Origin: Tatlockia sp.
GTDB lineage: Bacteria > Pseudomonadota > Gammaproteobacteria > Legionellales > Legionellaceae
DNA: 64,000 bases
Reading direction: 5' to 3'
NCBI GenBank assembly: GCA_013697955.1
Contig: JACCVV010000012.1
Coordinates: forward strand, 1 to 64,000
Numbering within the stretch: position 1 is the first letter of the stretch; each line of letters begins with the position of its first letter. The position numbers and the translations under genes were made by a program. A model generated the notes under the pieces. The model searched no databases and was not told the origin of the DNA. It was given only the letters and a program-made list of their open reading frames with translations. Below are positions 35,813 through 45,249 of this stretch, piece after piece.

Positions 35813-37870
35813 CTAGCACCCTAGCCTGGTAGTTGATTCTTGATGAAATTTATTTTTTTCTTCAATTTCTTTTTCAAGCCGGAGGCAAAATGATTCCAAA
35901 TTTGGGCGTTCAGTGGGTATTCGATTTTGTGTAGCATGGTAAAATTTCTCAATACAAGGAAATTTTTCCAGCAGCTGCAATTTTAAAGGATAGCCATTTA
36001 AAACCCTTTCTATAAAATATCCAAATGAATAAACGTCTTGATTCGGATGAGCTGATACCGGTTTATTGCCAAAAATTTCAGGTGGGTACCAGGCTGTCCC
36101 TTTTTCACTAAGGGTGAATGGGCCAATCTTTTCAACTAGAAAATAAGATCGACCAAAATCAATAATTCTGATATTAGGGAAATTATCGGAATTCTGAATC
36201 AAAATATTTCTTTTAAATAAATCGCCATGAAGAATGCCTAGACCATGAATTCGATGAATTTCTCCTGCTATTTTTAACAGAACCTTGGCTAAATTATGGA
36301 TACATTTCACTTTGTTTATAAATTTATGAGCCTCTTCACCATCAAAATAAGGCAGTATTAAACGATTTGTATAAACATCCTTATATAAGCTAATCAAATT
36401 CTTATCAAATGGATAGGCAAGTTGGTTGAATTTTAGCTCTCTTTCTATTCGTATTTGCTCAATTTCTAGCTTATCAGCTGGTAAATCTACAAAATTATTA
36501 ACTGGTGATTTAACTGCAATGTTGTTACCTTCAACATCTTTAAAGAGCCGAACTTCTCCAAATTTTCCGCTGGCAATTTTTTTTACCGGTTCAAACCGAG
36601 AGGAAGACTCTTCAAATTTATCAATACTTCCAAAAAACGATAACCGTCTGCCACGACCAGGCTGATACCATTGCATGGGTTGGACTCGAGTATCACAAGT
36701 TGCTTCATCGTTAATTAATTTAGCAATCCTGCTATTTTTCAAAAGTGGCTTGATTAAAGCTGGCCTCTCAAGCATTAATTCCAAGGCTTGCTCACCATTT
36801 CTAATCATAAGAATGATAGCCTCTTCATTTTGTTTACAAATTTTAAGCACTAACCAATTGGCGGTTTTAAAGTGACCGCCTGCCAGAGCCAGTTGCAGTG
36901 CCGTCTTCTTGTGATTTACAGACTCAGGGTCGTTTGTTGCAATCGAATAGTCAGCTCCTTCGGAAAGTAAATAGTTTACAACTTCGTCGAGCCCCTCTTT
37001 AGCCGCTATCATAAGAGGGGTCTGGTTATAACGATTTTTAAATTCAAGGTAAGCAGGATTTTTCTTTAGTAAAATTTTAATTATTTCAAGTTGGCCAAAC
37101 TTGGCGGCAAGGTGGATATAGTGGGAGCCATCTCTGGCTATAACATAATCATTAGGATAAAAGGTAATTAGATAGTTAAATGCTGCAATTTGCCCTTCAG
37201 CAATAGCCCAATGAATAGGGTCAAAATTCTTTCCCTCTATTTCTTCATCTTTGGTTTCAATTAAATCCGCTCCGAGATGAATAAGGTGTTTTAACAAAGC
37301 AATATGACCCTTTGCTGACGCATAAGCCAGCGGGGTCATTTGATAATCATCTTTCTGCTTTATAAGGTTTGGGTCTTTTGCCAAAATAAACTTTATGATT
37401 TCCCAATGACCTTCCCAAGCTGCTATGTGGATTAGATGAGAATTGGCGATAAGCTGAGGATCAGCAATGTGAGTTAATAGACAAATCAGAGTGGCAAGAT
37501 GACCCTTTTCCGTAGCCCAATGAACTGGCGTTTTGCGGTCATCCTTAGTTTGAGGATAATAAGTACCCAGATTCAAATTTGCTCCCTTATTTGCCAGGAA
37601 ATCAACTAGTTCAACATGATTGTTGACTGCAGCCCAAAGAATGGCAGTTTGTTCACAGGAATCTAAGGAATCAATTAAATCGAAATCAGCAAGCAACAAT
37701 TTAACAATCTCAAGTCTTCCATGACGTGCAGCATAATGAATTGCGCGTAAACCATCCTTTAGTGGCGTGTGTATCCATTGAGTTCGGCCACTTGATAAAA
37801 GTGATTTTATGTAATCAAGATCGTTAAGTTCTATTGCTGTTTGTAACTTTAAAATCGCTTCTAATTTCAT
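35813..37870 (-). CDS. Ankyrin repeat and protein kinase fusion, candidate effector
   Basis: A 685-residue protein. Residues 38-345 hold about nine ankyrin repeats (for example DGLRAIHYAARHGRLEIVKL, HLIHIAAWEGHWEIIKFIL, NQTPLMIAAKEGLDEVVNYL). Residues 425-660 form a eukaryotic-like kinase: glycine loop IASGKFGEV (432-440), K454 in IAVKSP, a helix-C Glu in IERELK, HGDLFKRN (548-555), DFG (571-573), PPE (596-598) and D612 in QDVYSFGY. All catalytic residues are kept, so it should be active. It probably corresponds to the L. pneumophila Dot/Icm effector AnkK (LegA5), by memory of that layout. Host target unknown here. No PmrA-like box is seen upstream. Confidence 0.85.
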   Translation of the reverse strand: MKLEAILKLQTAIELNDLDYIKSLLSSGRTQWIHTPLKDGLRAIHYAARHGRLEIVKLLLADFDLIDSLDSCEQTAILWAAVNNHVELVDFLANKGANLNLGTYYPQTKDDRKTPVHWATEKGHLATLICLLTHIADPQLIANSHLIHIAAWEGHWEIIKFILAKDPNLIKQKDDYQMTPLAYASAKGHIALLKHLIHLGADLIETKDEEIEGKNFDPIHWAIAEGQIAAFNYLITFYPNDYVIARDGSHYIHLAAKFGQLEIIKILLKKNPAYLEFKNRYNQTPLMIAAKEGLDEVVNYLLSEGADYSIATNDPESVNHKKTALQLALAGGHFKTANWLVLKICKQNEEAIILMIRNGEQALELMLERPALIKPLLKNSRIAKLINDEATCDTRVQPMQWYQPGRGRRLSFFGSIDKFEESSSRFEPVKKIASGKFGEVRLFKDVEGNNIAVKSPVNNFVDLPADKLEIEQIRIERELKFNQLAYPFDKNLISLYKDVYTNRLILPYFDGEEAHKFINKVKCIHNLAKVLLKIAGEIHRIHGLGILHGDLFKRNILIQNSDNFPNIRIIDFGRSYFLVEKIGPFTLSEKGTAWYPPEIFGNKPVSAHPNQDVYSFGYFIERVLNGYPLKLQLLEKFPCIEKFYHATQNRIPTERPNLESFCLRLEKEIEEKNKFHQESTTRLGC

Positions 37871-38007
37871 GTCGAAAACAATATCTTGTAAAAAAAATGA
37901 ACTTTACCATTATTTGTGCCTTATACAACCCCAATATTGATATCATTTTTTCAGATGAAATTTTCAATCGCTTACAGAACCAATACGAAGCAGAAACTCA
38001 TCAAAAT

Positions 38008-39150
38008 CTAAACCAGTCCTACATAAAAGTTATCATTAACCTCGACTTCATTAGGCGCTTCTTTTACACATGAACTAAAAAAACCTACTGCCCCTAAACC
38101 TACACCCGCTCCCAAAGTAATTCCGCCGGCGCAGGCGAGACCTACAGCAGCTGCAGAACCTGCTAACAGAGTAAATCCAGCGATTCCCATAGTGCCGACT
38201 GTTAATGCAATAGCGCCAACCAATACTAGAGCACCAGCGGCGACCAACAGAGGGTTCGATTCTATAAGGGTCCATAAAAATCGGGCTCTTATTTCATTAG
38301 GAGAAGATTTCGGCGAATTCATAAAGTTATATAAGCATTTTAAAAAAAGATTTTCATAGTTTGCTTCGATAACATATTGATTAAAATCTCTCTCTGCCTT
38401 TGCTTTGAATTCAGCTTCATCAAAAGAAGTTTGTTTGGGTCTAATATCCCATTTATCTTTTTTGTAACGCTCTATCGTCCAGGCTGTTTCCAACTCACTT
38501 TTTTTAAGTTCCATTTCTTCAGGTAAATTATCGGTCGCATTTGAGGCTAAAGAAATAAAATCATGAGCCCTGCCTTCCTGATAAAGCGTTGCCAACATCC
38601 AGTCTGCAATTGCTATATAACAGTAATGCCCTCTATGAATTAAACTGGAGGCTAAGCCTAAAGCCTCTGATAGTTGTGAGCCTTCATAACTATGCTGAAG
38701 GATTAAAAATAGGGATTGTAAATCCTCATCTGATAATTGCACTAGTAATTTGCGAAAGGCTGCTTTAAACAAAGAAACTTCACCAATTTCACCAAGAAAA
38801 GCGATTAGGTTGGTTCTCTTGCTTCGGTTAGTTTCAAAATTGACAGTTAATAATTCCTCTATTGAAAGTGAAGAAATTGCATCCTTTATTATGAGTCTTA
38901 AATCCTCAATACAAACTTTCGCCTCTTCAATGCGAAGAGGATGAATATCTTTGGTTAAAGGTAAAATCCAATAATTATTTTTTAATACCAAGAGATCAAG
39001 GACAATATTCTCAAGTGGCGATTTGATGTTTTTGTATAGTTTTTGAGCTTCTTTAGGTATTTTTAATCCTAAAGAGTTTAATCCTTTTTTTAGATTTTCC
39101 TTAGCACCCCGAAAGGTTCTTGGGTTTATTAATTCAGCTCTAAACTTCAT
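38008..39150 (-). CDS. Orphan with helical domain and C-terminal membrane hairpin
   Basis: A 380-residue protein. Residues 1-300 are helical and charged without a motif I know (for example NLKKGLNSLGLKIPKEAQKL, SDEDLQSLFLILQHSYEGSQ). Residues 305-365 are two glycine/alanine-rich hydrophobic segments (LLVAAGALVLVGAIALTVGT, GLACAGGITLGAGVGLGAVG), then FFSSCVKEAPNE and an acidic end. This hairpin and tail resemble the 33.1 kb gene. ATG has AAAGGAA upstream. No signal peptide; membrane insertion could occur in the bacterium or in a host membrane. Unknown; candidate effector by context. Confidence 0.7.
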   Translation of the reverse strand: MKFRAELINPRTFRGAKENLKKGLNSLGLKIPKEAQKLYKNIKSPLENIVLDLLVLKNNYWILPLTKDIHPLRIEEAKVCIEDLRLIIKDAISSLSIEELLTVNFETNRSKRTNLIAFLGEIGEVSLFKAAFRKLLVQLSDEDLQSLFLILQHSYEGSQLSEALGLASSLIHRGHYCYIAIADWMLATLYQEGRAHDFISLASNATDNLPEEMELKKSELETAWTIERYKKDKWDIRPKQTSFDEAEFKAKAERDFNQYVIEANYENLFLKCLYNFMNSPKSSPNEIRARFLWTLIESNPLLVAAGALVLVGAIALTVGTMGIAGFTLLAGSAAAVGLACAGGITLGAGVGLGAVGFFSSCVKEAPNEVEVNDNFYVGLV

Positions 39151-39338
39151 GCTAATTCCTTTGGATAACTAAATGTGCAAAAAGATAGGAATTTTAGCAT
39201 TATAGATATCAATATCACAACGGGTAGTTGGGATTGTATAGGCTTCGAATATATTGATAAGAAAGATTGGTCTCGGGCGAAAAAAATACAAAATAGTATT
39301 TACTGCTAAACTTTAGGTTAAACCAAAAGGATTATGAC

Positions 39339-40613
39339 ATGAAAACAAGGCCTGTTTATATCGCAGGAGGCATTAGAACTCCCTTTGTTAAATCCATGAC
39401 CTCGTATAGTCAGCTAACCACGCTGGAACTAATGACTGTGACTATGAGCCAGTTAACGCAAAAAATGAATTTGCAAGGTCGTATTGTTGGTGACGTCGGT
39501 TTGGGCGCTGTTATGCTAAGTCCTTCCGACTGGGGCTTAGCCCGAGAATGTGTTCTAGGTTCTGGACTTAATCCGCATACTCCAGGTTATACCGTTCAAA
39601 GAGCTTGTGGTACAAGCCTTGAAACAACCTTGCAAATCGCGCTAAAAATTGCCAATTATCAAGTGGATGATGGAATCGCAGCAGGCGTTGATACTAATAG
39701 CGATATACCGATTATGTTTAGACGCTCTTTCGCTAGGAAATTGCTTGCTCTAAATCGCGCTAAAGAATTCAAAGAAAAAATGAAAATTTTCTTCACATTT
39801 GGACCCAAAGATTTAAAACCCGTTTTTCCCGCAGTTGTCGAGCCTCGAACCGGTTTATCTATGGGAGAACATACCGAAAAAATGGTAAAAGAATGGAAAA
39901 TTAGCCGCGATGCTCAGGATAAACTTGCCCTATTAAGTCATCAAAATACAGTTAAAGCCTATGATGAAGGTTTTTATGAAGATCTGGTCTTTGAACTTAT
40001 GGGTGTAAAGCAAGATGGAATTATGCGAAAGGATGCAACCTTGGAAAAGTTGGCCAGTTTAAAGCCGGCTTTTGATCGTAGTGGCAAAGGTACTTTGACT
40101 GCAGGAAACAGTACTCCGCTTAGCGACGGGGCTGCCGCAGTTTATTTGCTTAGCGAAGAACAGGCTCAAAAATATCAACACCCAATGCTTGCACGTTTTG
40201 TCGATGCGCAGGTTGCTGCCGTTGATTACGTGCATGGTGAAGGATTATTGATGGGTCCTACGATTGCAGTTAGCAAGCTTTTAGAGCGAAATAATCTCAA
40301 TTTACAAGATTTTGAATTCTATGAAATACATGAAGCTTTCGCAGGTCAAGTTCTTTGTACCTTGAAAGCCTGGGAATCAGAGGAATATTGTAAACGCGTG
40401 CTTAACAGGCCGACTGCCTTAGGTGCTATTGATCAAAGCAAAATGAATGTCAAAGGCGGAAGTGTTGCGATTGGTCATCCCTTTGCCGCAACTGGGGCCA
40501 GAATTGTGGCAAGCCTGGCGAAAATGCTTAAGGAGAAAGGAAAAGGACGCGGATTAATTTCAATTTGTACTGCTGGAGGAATGGGCGTTGCAGCAATTTT
40601 AGAAGCAGTCTAA
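39339..40613 (+). CDS. Acetyl-CoA C-acyltransferase (thiolase)
   Basis: A 424-residue thiolase that joins or splits acyl-CoA. RACGTS holds the first catalytic Cys, HEAFAGQV the His, GHPFAATGAR the second conserved His and ICTAGGMG the second Cys. The length and the extra segment near residues 125-160 (FRRSFARKLLALNRAKEFKE) fit FadI-type beta-oxidation thiolases more than biosynthetic PhaA. No hydratase-dehydrogenase gene is adjacent, and the following four-helix gene starts 55 bases later. ATG has AAGGA upstream. Role in fatty acid degradation is likely. Confidence 0.88.
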   Translation: MKTRPVYIAGGIRTPFVKSMTSYSQLTTLELMTVTMSQLTQKMNLQGRIVGDVGLGAVMLSPSDWGLARECVLGSGLNPHTPGYTVQRACGTSLETTLQIALKIANYQVDDGIAAGVDTNSDIPIMFRRSFARKLLALNRAKEFKEKMKIFFTFGPKDLKPVFPAVVEPRTGLSMGEHTEKMVKEWKISRDAQDKLALLSHQNTVKAYDEGFYEDLVFELMGVKQDGIMRKDATLEKLASLKPAFDRSGKGTLTAGNSTPLSDGAAAVYLLSEEQAQKYQHPMLARFVDAQVAAVDYVHGEGLLMGPTIAVSKLLERNNLNLQDFEFYEIHEAFAGQVLCTLKAWESEEYCKRVLNRPTALGAIDQSKMNVKGGSVAIGHPFAATGARIVASLAKMLKEKGKGRGLISICTAGGMGVAAILEAV

Positions 40614-40668
40614 CAAATAAATTCAAATCTAATCTAAAATTTAAGTATCAGAGGCCAGGAGATAAAAA

Positions 40669-41238
40669 ATGAAACAGGATGACGAAGCCTTAACCGTTCC
40701 CAATGCTCGCTTACTTTGTGGTGTCTATTTTTGTTTGCTGGCTGTAATAATCACGATCATTATTGATTCGCTTTTTTATGTGATTGGGGTGAATCAATTA
40801 ATTCCAACTTTCCAGGCTGTTTTACTTGCAGCGGGATTTGCAGCGCTTTTTGGAGCTATTTTTGGCGAAAAAATTATCCACTGTGCCAAGCCTTACAGCG
40901 GCAAATCCTTTCTTTGGGGCTTTTTAATGGTTCTAGCCGCTTTACCCTTTTATGATGTTATTTTCCTATATTTGCTAAATCAATTTCATCCCAAATTAAT
41001 AGGAGACTTGTCCTTAGGAAATATTTTTATCGCCTATTTATCTATCATTCTTTATTCTTTTCTTTTTGCGGGTTTATGGTTAGCTATTGTCGCAGGATTT
41101 GCGGCCATGTATTTACGAGGACACATAGTTTACGACATACTACATTCCAAAAATGATAAGCTTAAAGAACCCCATAAAACCGAACATTCGAAACCTGAAA
41201 TTGTTAAACAACGGGTAGAATCAAATAAAATTAAATAG
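40669..41238 (+). CDS. Four-helix membrane protein, first of a related pair
   Basis: A 189-residue inner membrane protein with four hydrophobic segments and a basic cytoplasmic tail. Family unknown. It is similar in plan and in short blocks to the next gene: NARLLCGVYF against NPRLAGAIFF, and GAIFGEKIIHCAKPYSGKSF against GAIFGKMLAKKTSWLRPFF. Start ATG follows AGGAG. The next gene starts eight bases after its stop. The two are probably a tandem duplication with drift. Confidence 0.78.
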   Translation: MKQDDEALTVPNARLLCGVYFCLLAVIITIIIDSLFYVIGVNQLIPTFQAVLLAAGFAALFGAIFGEKIIHCAKPYSGKSFLWGFLMVLAALPFYDVIFLYLLNQFHPKLIGDLSLGNIFIAYLSIILYSFLFAGLWLAIVAGFAAMYLRGHIVYDILHSKNDKLKEPHKTEHSKPEIVKQRVESNKIK

Positions 41239-41246
41239 GGAAAAAA

Positions 41247-41786
41247 GTGACAGCAACTATTTCAGCCCCTCTCAAACCCTTTAACCCCAGATTAGCTGGG
41301 GCTATTTTTTTTGCACTTTATAATTTGTTATTAGTTTTTTTTATGAAATACACCTTTTTGACTTTAAGAGACAGCATTTTAATGCCGCTCCTTCCCTCTA
41401 TCTTTTTTGCTTTAATTATTGGAGCTATTAGCGGCGCAATTTTCGGGAAAATGCTTGCTAAAAAAACTAGCTGGTTGCGACCCTTTTTTACTGGCATTCT
41501 ATTATCCCTTCTAACTTTACTCCTTATATCTATTGTTCTTCTTGGGTTTTACTACTTTAATGAAAATGCCTTATTAGCCACTTTAGGACAAAAGAAAGCT
41601 TATCTTTTGATTTATATGCAAATTTTAATTTTTTTAAGTTTAGTGGTGGGCAGTTGGTTCATTCCCCTTACTGGGCTTGTGGCAATTTATTTCAATAAAC
41701 AATTTTTACCCGGTTTAATTGCTTCAGACCAAAGCCGTCTGGAGAAAAAGATTTCAAACTCAATTGATAACTCTCATGATAATTAA
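41247..41786 (+). CDS. Four-helix membrane protein, second of a related pair
   Basis: A 179-residue membrane protein with four hydrophobic segments, starting at GTG 41247 with AGGGA a few bases before it. It is related to the gene before. No motif or family is known to me. The last 11 bases overlap the start of the nuclease gene, which means translational coupling. A role with the nuclease is possible, but the overlap alone does not show this. Confidence 0.78.
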   Translation: MTATISAPLKPFNPRLAGAIFFALYNLLLVFFMKYTFLTLRDSILMPLLPSIFFALIIGAISGAIFGKMLAKKTSWLRPFFTGILLSLLTLLLISIVLLGFYYFNENALLATLGQKKAYLLIYMQILIFLSLVVGSWFIPLTGLVAIYFNKQFLPGLIASDQSRLEKKISNSIDNSHDN

Positions 41787-44295
41787 TCGTTCACAACTTC
41801 ACTTAATGATGCAAAACAACGCTTTGGTGATTACTCCAAATAATCGTCTTAGCCTGGAATTAATAAATGAATCTTTGATCTTGAATTCGAATTTAATTCA
41901 AGATAAACCCCTGTGTTTGGCCTATTCTGCCTTTTTACAATCGAATTTTAAAAAGCTTTGTCATAGTTTCCCAGAAAAAAACCATCCCCTTATTCTTTCA
42001 GCTCAGCAATGCCGCTTTTTATGGCGACAGATTCTTGCCAGAACAACCCAGGAATTGATTAATGAAGGCTTATTAAATGCGCTGGAAGAAGCCTGGACGC
42101 GTTGCCAATTATGGCAAATTGATTTTTTAGATCCCAGCTTTTCAAAAACGCCTCAAACGAGTGAGTTTCAGTTTTGGGTGAGCGAATTTCAGAAAGAACT
42201 TAATAAAATTGGGGCTATAACTGAGAATCAGATTGCCCCTTATTTACTTGGTCAGCCATACCCTAATCCTCAACAGAATATAATCTGGGCCTGTTTTGAT
42301 GATTACACCCCTCAGCAAAGCGCCCTGCAAAACTATTACAGCCAACAGGGGTGTCAAAATTTTCATTATGATTTAAGTGAAGACTCTACTAGTTCATATT
42401 GTTTTGCGGCCAAGGACAATGAACAAGAGTATCAGCAATTACTACACTGGTTAAAGGAGCGACTTTCGCAAGATGAACAATCGATTGCAGTTGTGGTTCC
42501 TGACTTGCAAAACGAAGCAACTCGTCTGAAACGGCTATTAACCCAACAATTCGGTACCGAATTCAATATTTCGCTAGGACAGGCTCTTTCCGATTTCCCT
42601 CTAGTAGCGGACGCACTCTGCTGGCTCGCGTTTGATGAGGAAAAATTGAGTGTTAATCAGGCAAGGTTGCTGTTGCATTCACCTTACCTTGCTTTCTCTC
42701 AAACAGAAATGCTTGCCCGCGCAGAATTCCTGGAAAATTCCAGGATCTTACAAGAGCAATATCTTTCAAAATCAGCTTTGATTAAAGAATTAAATCAAAG
42801 CGCTCCAAAATTAGCTGAACTGCTTGAAAAGCTGGTCAATTTCCCGGAGAAAGCGACGCCTCAAGCCTGGGTTAGCCTTTTTAAAAATCGCCTGCGACAG
42901 TTAGGTTTTCCTGGAGAATACTCGCTTAATTCCTTTTCCTATCAATGTTATCAGCGCTTTTTGATCTTATTTGATGAATTCCGACAGTTGGGATTAATGA
43001 GCAATTTGATGACCAAAACTGAGGCTGTCAGCGCCTTTGAAAGTTTAGCCAAAACCACTATTTTTCAAGCCAAGACTGAAAGAAAAACGATACAAGTTCT
43101 TGGACTCCTTGAAGCTGCAGGCTGTATCTTCGATAGCCTTTGGGTCACTGGTTTAACTGATTTAAGCTTGCCGCAAAAAGCCAAACTTTCAGCGTTTATT
43201 CCTATCGCTTTGCAACGTGAAAAGGCTATGCCCTATGCAAGTCCCGCTCGTGAACTTAAACTGGCACAAAAAGCTATCAACCGCTTAATCTTTAGCAGTC
43301 GGCAAGTCGTCTTTTCTTACCCGCAACTAAGCGAGGATAAACCTAACCTTCCAAGCCCTTTAATTACTGATTTCCCTTCTTTTTCTCCTATTAAAACGGC
43401 TAAAAAAGATTCTCTGGCTTTGACCCCCTATGAAGATCACTATGAAATTCCATTTAATGAAAAGGAAATGATCCTCGGTGGCACGGCAATTCTAGCTAAT
43501 CAGGCTAAATGCCCCTTTCGCGCTTTTGCAACTCATCGTTTACATGCGAAACCGGCTTTAACTGTTTGCGACGGTCCAGACGCTAAAGAACGTGGGCAAT
43601 TAATTCACAAAGTAATGGAATTACTCTGGCAGTCTTTAAAAACGCAGCAACAATTATTAACACTTTCTAGCAATGAATTGGATCGTCTAATTGAGGCAGC
43701 AATTCTTCAGGCTTTACAACCTATCATTCAACAGCGACCTTATTCTTTTTCAACCTTGATTCAAGAAGTTGAATTGACAAAGCTTGGGAATTTGGTGCGA
43801 GCCTGCCTTGAATGGGAACGCAAACGACCTGCTTTTGAGGTTGAGTCTCTAGAAGAAGCCTTTACTGTCAATTTAGCCGGCATTGATTTTAAAGTCCGTG
43901 TTGACCGACTCGATAAACTTGAGGATGGCTCAAAATGGATTATTGATTATAAAAGTTCTTTGCCAACCAGCCTTCCCTGGAATGAAGAAAGGCCGAAAGA
44001 ACCGCAACTCTTACTTTATGCCCTTTTGGATGAAACCATTAACGGTCTATTATTTGCACAATTGAAAAAAGGTCAGTTAACTTGTAAAGGCTTAACCGCT
44101 GAAAAACATCCACTTCCTGGATTGATGAACATAAAAAAAGGTGAGGACTGGAAAGGTTGCCGTGAAAGCTGGCAAGCGCAATTATCGAAGCTTGCACAGG
44201 AATTCAGTTCAGGTCTTTGCATCCCACAACCTTCAAGTGCTACGTTATGTCAAAGCTGCGATGTACAAAATTTGTGTCGATTTGTAGTTTGCTAA
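41776..44295 (+). CDS. PD-(D/E)XK nuclease, AddB/RecB-like DNA repair protein
   Basis: An 839-residue protein of the AddB-like group often annotated as probable DNA repair protein. The N-terminal region begins with ALVITPNNRLSLEL and has a helicase-like fold without a clear Walker A. The C-terminal nuclease has WIIDYKSS (PD-(D/E)XK core), QLLLYAL, and Cys residues at QAKCPFRAFA and SCDVQNLC that should bind an Fe-S cluster as in AddB. ATG 41776 is used because it overlaps the preceding stop. A matching AddA/RecB-like helicase is not in this window; the next gene is an epimerase. Confidence 0.85.
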   Translation: MIINRSQLHLMMQNNALVITPNNRLSLELINESLILNSNLIQDKPLCLAYSAFLQSNFKKLCHSFPEKNHPLILSAQQCRFLWRQILARTTQELINEGLLNALEEAWTRCQLWQIDFLDPSFSKTPQTSEFQFWVSEFQKELNKIGAITENQIAPYLLGQPYPNPQQNIIWACFDDYTPQQSALQNYYSQQGCQNFHYDLSEDSTSSYCFAAKDNEQEYQQLLHWLKERLSQDEQSIAVVVPDLQNEATRLKRLLTQQFGTEFNISLGQALSDFPLVADALCWLAFDEEKLSVNQARLLLHSPYLAFSQTEMLARAEFLENSRILQEQYLSKSALIKELNQSAPKLAELLEKLVNFPEKATPQAWVSLFKNRLRQLGFPGEYSLNSFSYQCYQRFLILFDEFRQLGLMSNLMTKTEAVSAFESLAKTTIFQAKTERKTIQVLGLLEAAGCIFDSLWVTGLTDLSLPQKAKLSAFIPIALQREKAMPYASPARELKLAQKAINRLIFSSRQVVFSYPQLSEDKPNLPSPLITDFPSFSPIKTAKKDSLALTPYEDHYEIPFNEKEMILGGTAILANQAKCPFRAFATHRLHAKPALTVCDGPDAKERGQLIHKVMELLWQSLKTQQQLLTLSSNELDRLIEAAILQALQPIIQQRPYSFSTLIQEVELTKLGNLVRACLEWERKRPAFEVESLEEAFTVNLAGIDFKVRVDRLDKLEDGSKWIIDYKSSLPTSLPWNEERPKEPQLLLYALLDETINGLLFAQLKKGQLTCKGLTAEKHPLPGLMNIKKGEDWKGCRESWQAQLSKLAQEFSSGLCIPQPSSATLCQSCDVQNLCRFVVC

Positions 44296-44313
44296 ATCAA
44301 AAGGAATTTAATA

Positions 44314-45240
44314 ATGAATATCTTAATTGCTGGCGCCTCCGGTTTTATTGGGCGTAATCTGGTTAAAGCTCTGGAAACTGAGCATCAAATTACTGTACTT
44401 GGAAGAAATTCTGCAGTTTTAGAAAAATCTTTTGCAGATCCGATTAAAAAATGCACCTGGGATGCATTAGATAATCTGGATGCGAAAGATTACGATGTCG
44501 TAATAAATCTTTGTGGCCATAATATTGGTGCCTCGCGTTGGAACGCTGAGGTCAAGCAAAAATTAATTGATTCCCGTGTTAAAACTTGCAGTGCTTTAAT
44601 TGATTGGGCAATTAAAAAAGAAGGAAGACCTCATTTTTATTGTGCTAATGCAATAGGTATTTATGGTTTGCAAAAAAACAGCGACCCACAAGCCTTTGAT
44701 GAAAATTCATTCATTAACTTTGAAAATCCTCCTGATTTCCTGGCTGAAATAGCTGTACTCTGGCAAAAAGCGATGCAACCAGCAATCGATAAGGGCTTAA
44801 AGGTTACCATCACCCGCTTTGGAGTTGCCCTGCAAAAGGGAGAAGGAATGCTGAAAAAGCTAAGTCCTAGCTTTTATTTAGGCTTAGGAGCTGTGATTGG
44901 TGATGGCAAACAAATTCTTTCATGGGTCCATGTCGATGATATCGTCGGCGCCTATTTATTTTTACTAAAGCGCCCTGAACTTACTGGCGCTTTAAACCTG
45001 ACATCTCCAAATCCAGTCAGTCAGGCTGAATTTTCAAAAACGCTTGCTAAAACCATGCACCGCCCTTTTTTCCTGAAAATTCCAGGTATTTTAATTTCAA
45101 AACTATTTGGTGAAATGGGCGACTCTTTATTATTACAAGGACAAAGAGTCTTGCCCAAACGCCTTAATTATGAAGGTTATCAGTTTATCTATCCCGATTT
45201 AACTAGTGCTTTAAATCAGGAATTTAAGACCAAGGATTAA
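44314..45240 (+). CDS. TIGR01777-type (YfcH-like) NAD-dependent epimerase family protein
   Basis: A 308-residue Rossmann-fold protein. AGASGFIGRNLV at the N-terminus is the nucleotide loop; VINLCGHNIGASRW, KQKLIDSRVKTC, the WVHVDDIVGAYLF block and the late LPKRLNYEGYQFIYPDLTSAL are typical of the TIGR01777/YfcH group. Its activity is unknown in any bacterium that I recall. It starts 18 bases after the nuclease gene with AAGGA upstream and is probably the last gene of that transcript. It is convergent with the next gene, with only nine bases between. Confidence 0.88.
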   Translation: MNILIAGASGFIGRNLVKALETEHQITVLGRNSAVLEKSFADPIKKCTWDALDNLDAKDYDVVINLCGHNIGASRWNAEVKQKLIDSRVKTCSALIDWAIKKEGRPHFYCANAIGIYGLQKNSDPQAFDENSFINFENPPDFLAEIAVLWQKAMQPAIDKGLKVTITRFGVALQKGEGMLKKLSPSFYLGLGAVIGDGKQILSWVHVDDIVGAYLFLLKRPELTGALNLTSPNPVSQAEFSKTLAKTMHRPFFLKIPGILISKLFGEMGDSLLLQGQRVLPKRLNYEGYQFIYPDLTSALNQEFKTKD

Positions 45241-45249
45241 ACCTGTAAA

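Noticed and set aside
37834-38073. 79-codon plus-strand frame between the ankyrin-kinase and hairpin genes
   Set aside because: It overlaps the starts and ends of both minus-strand genes, has no ribosome site and looks like chance in AT-rich DNA.
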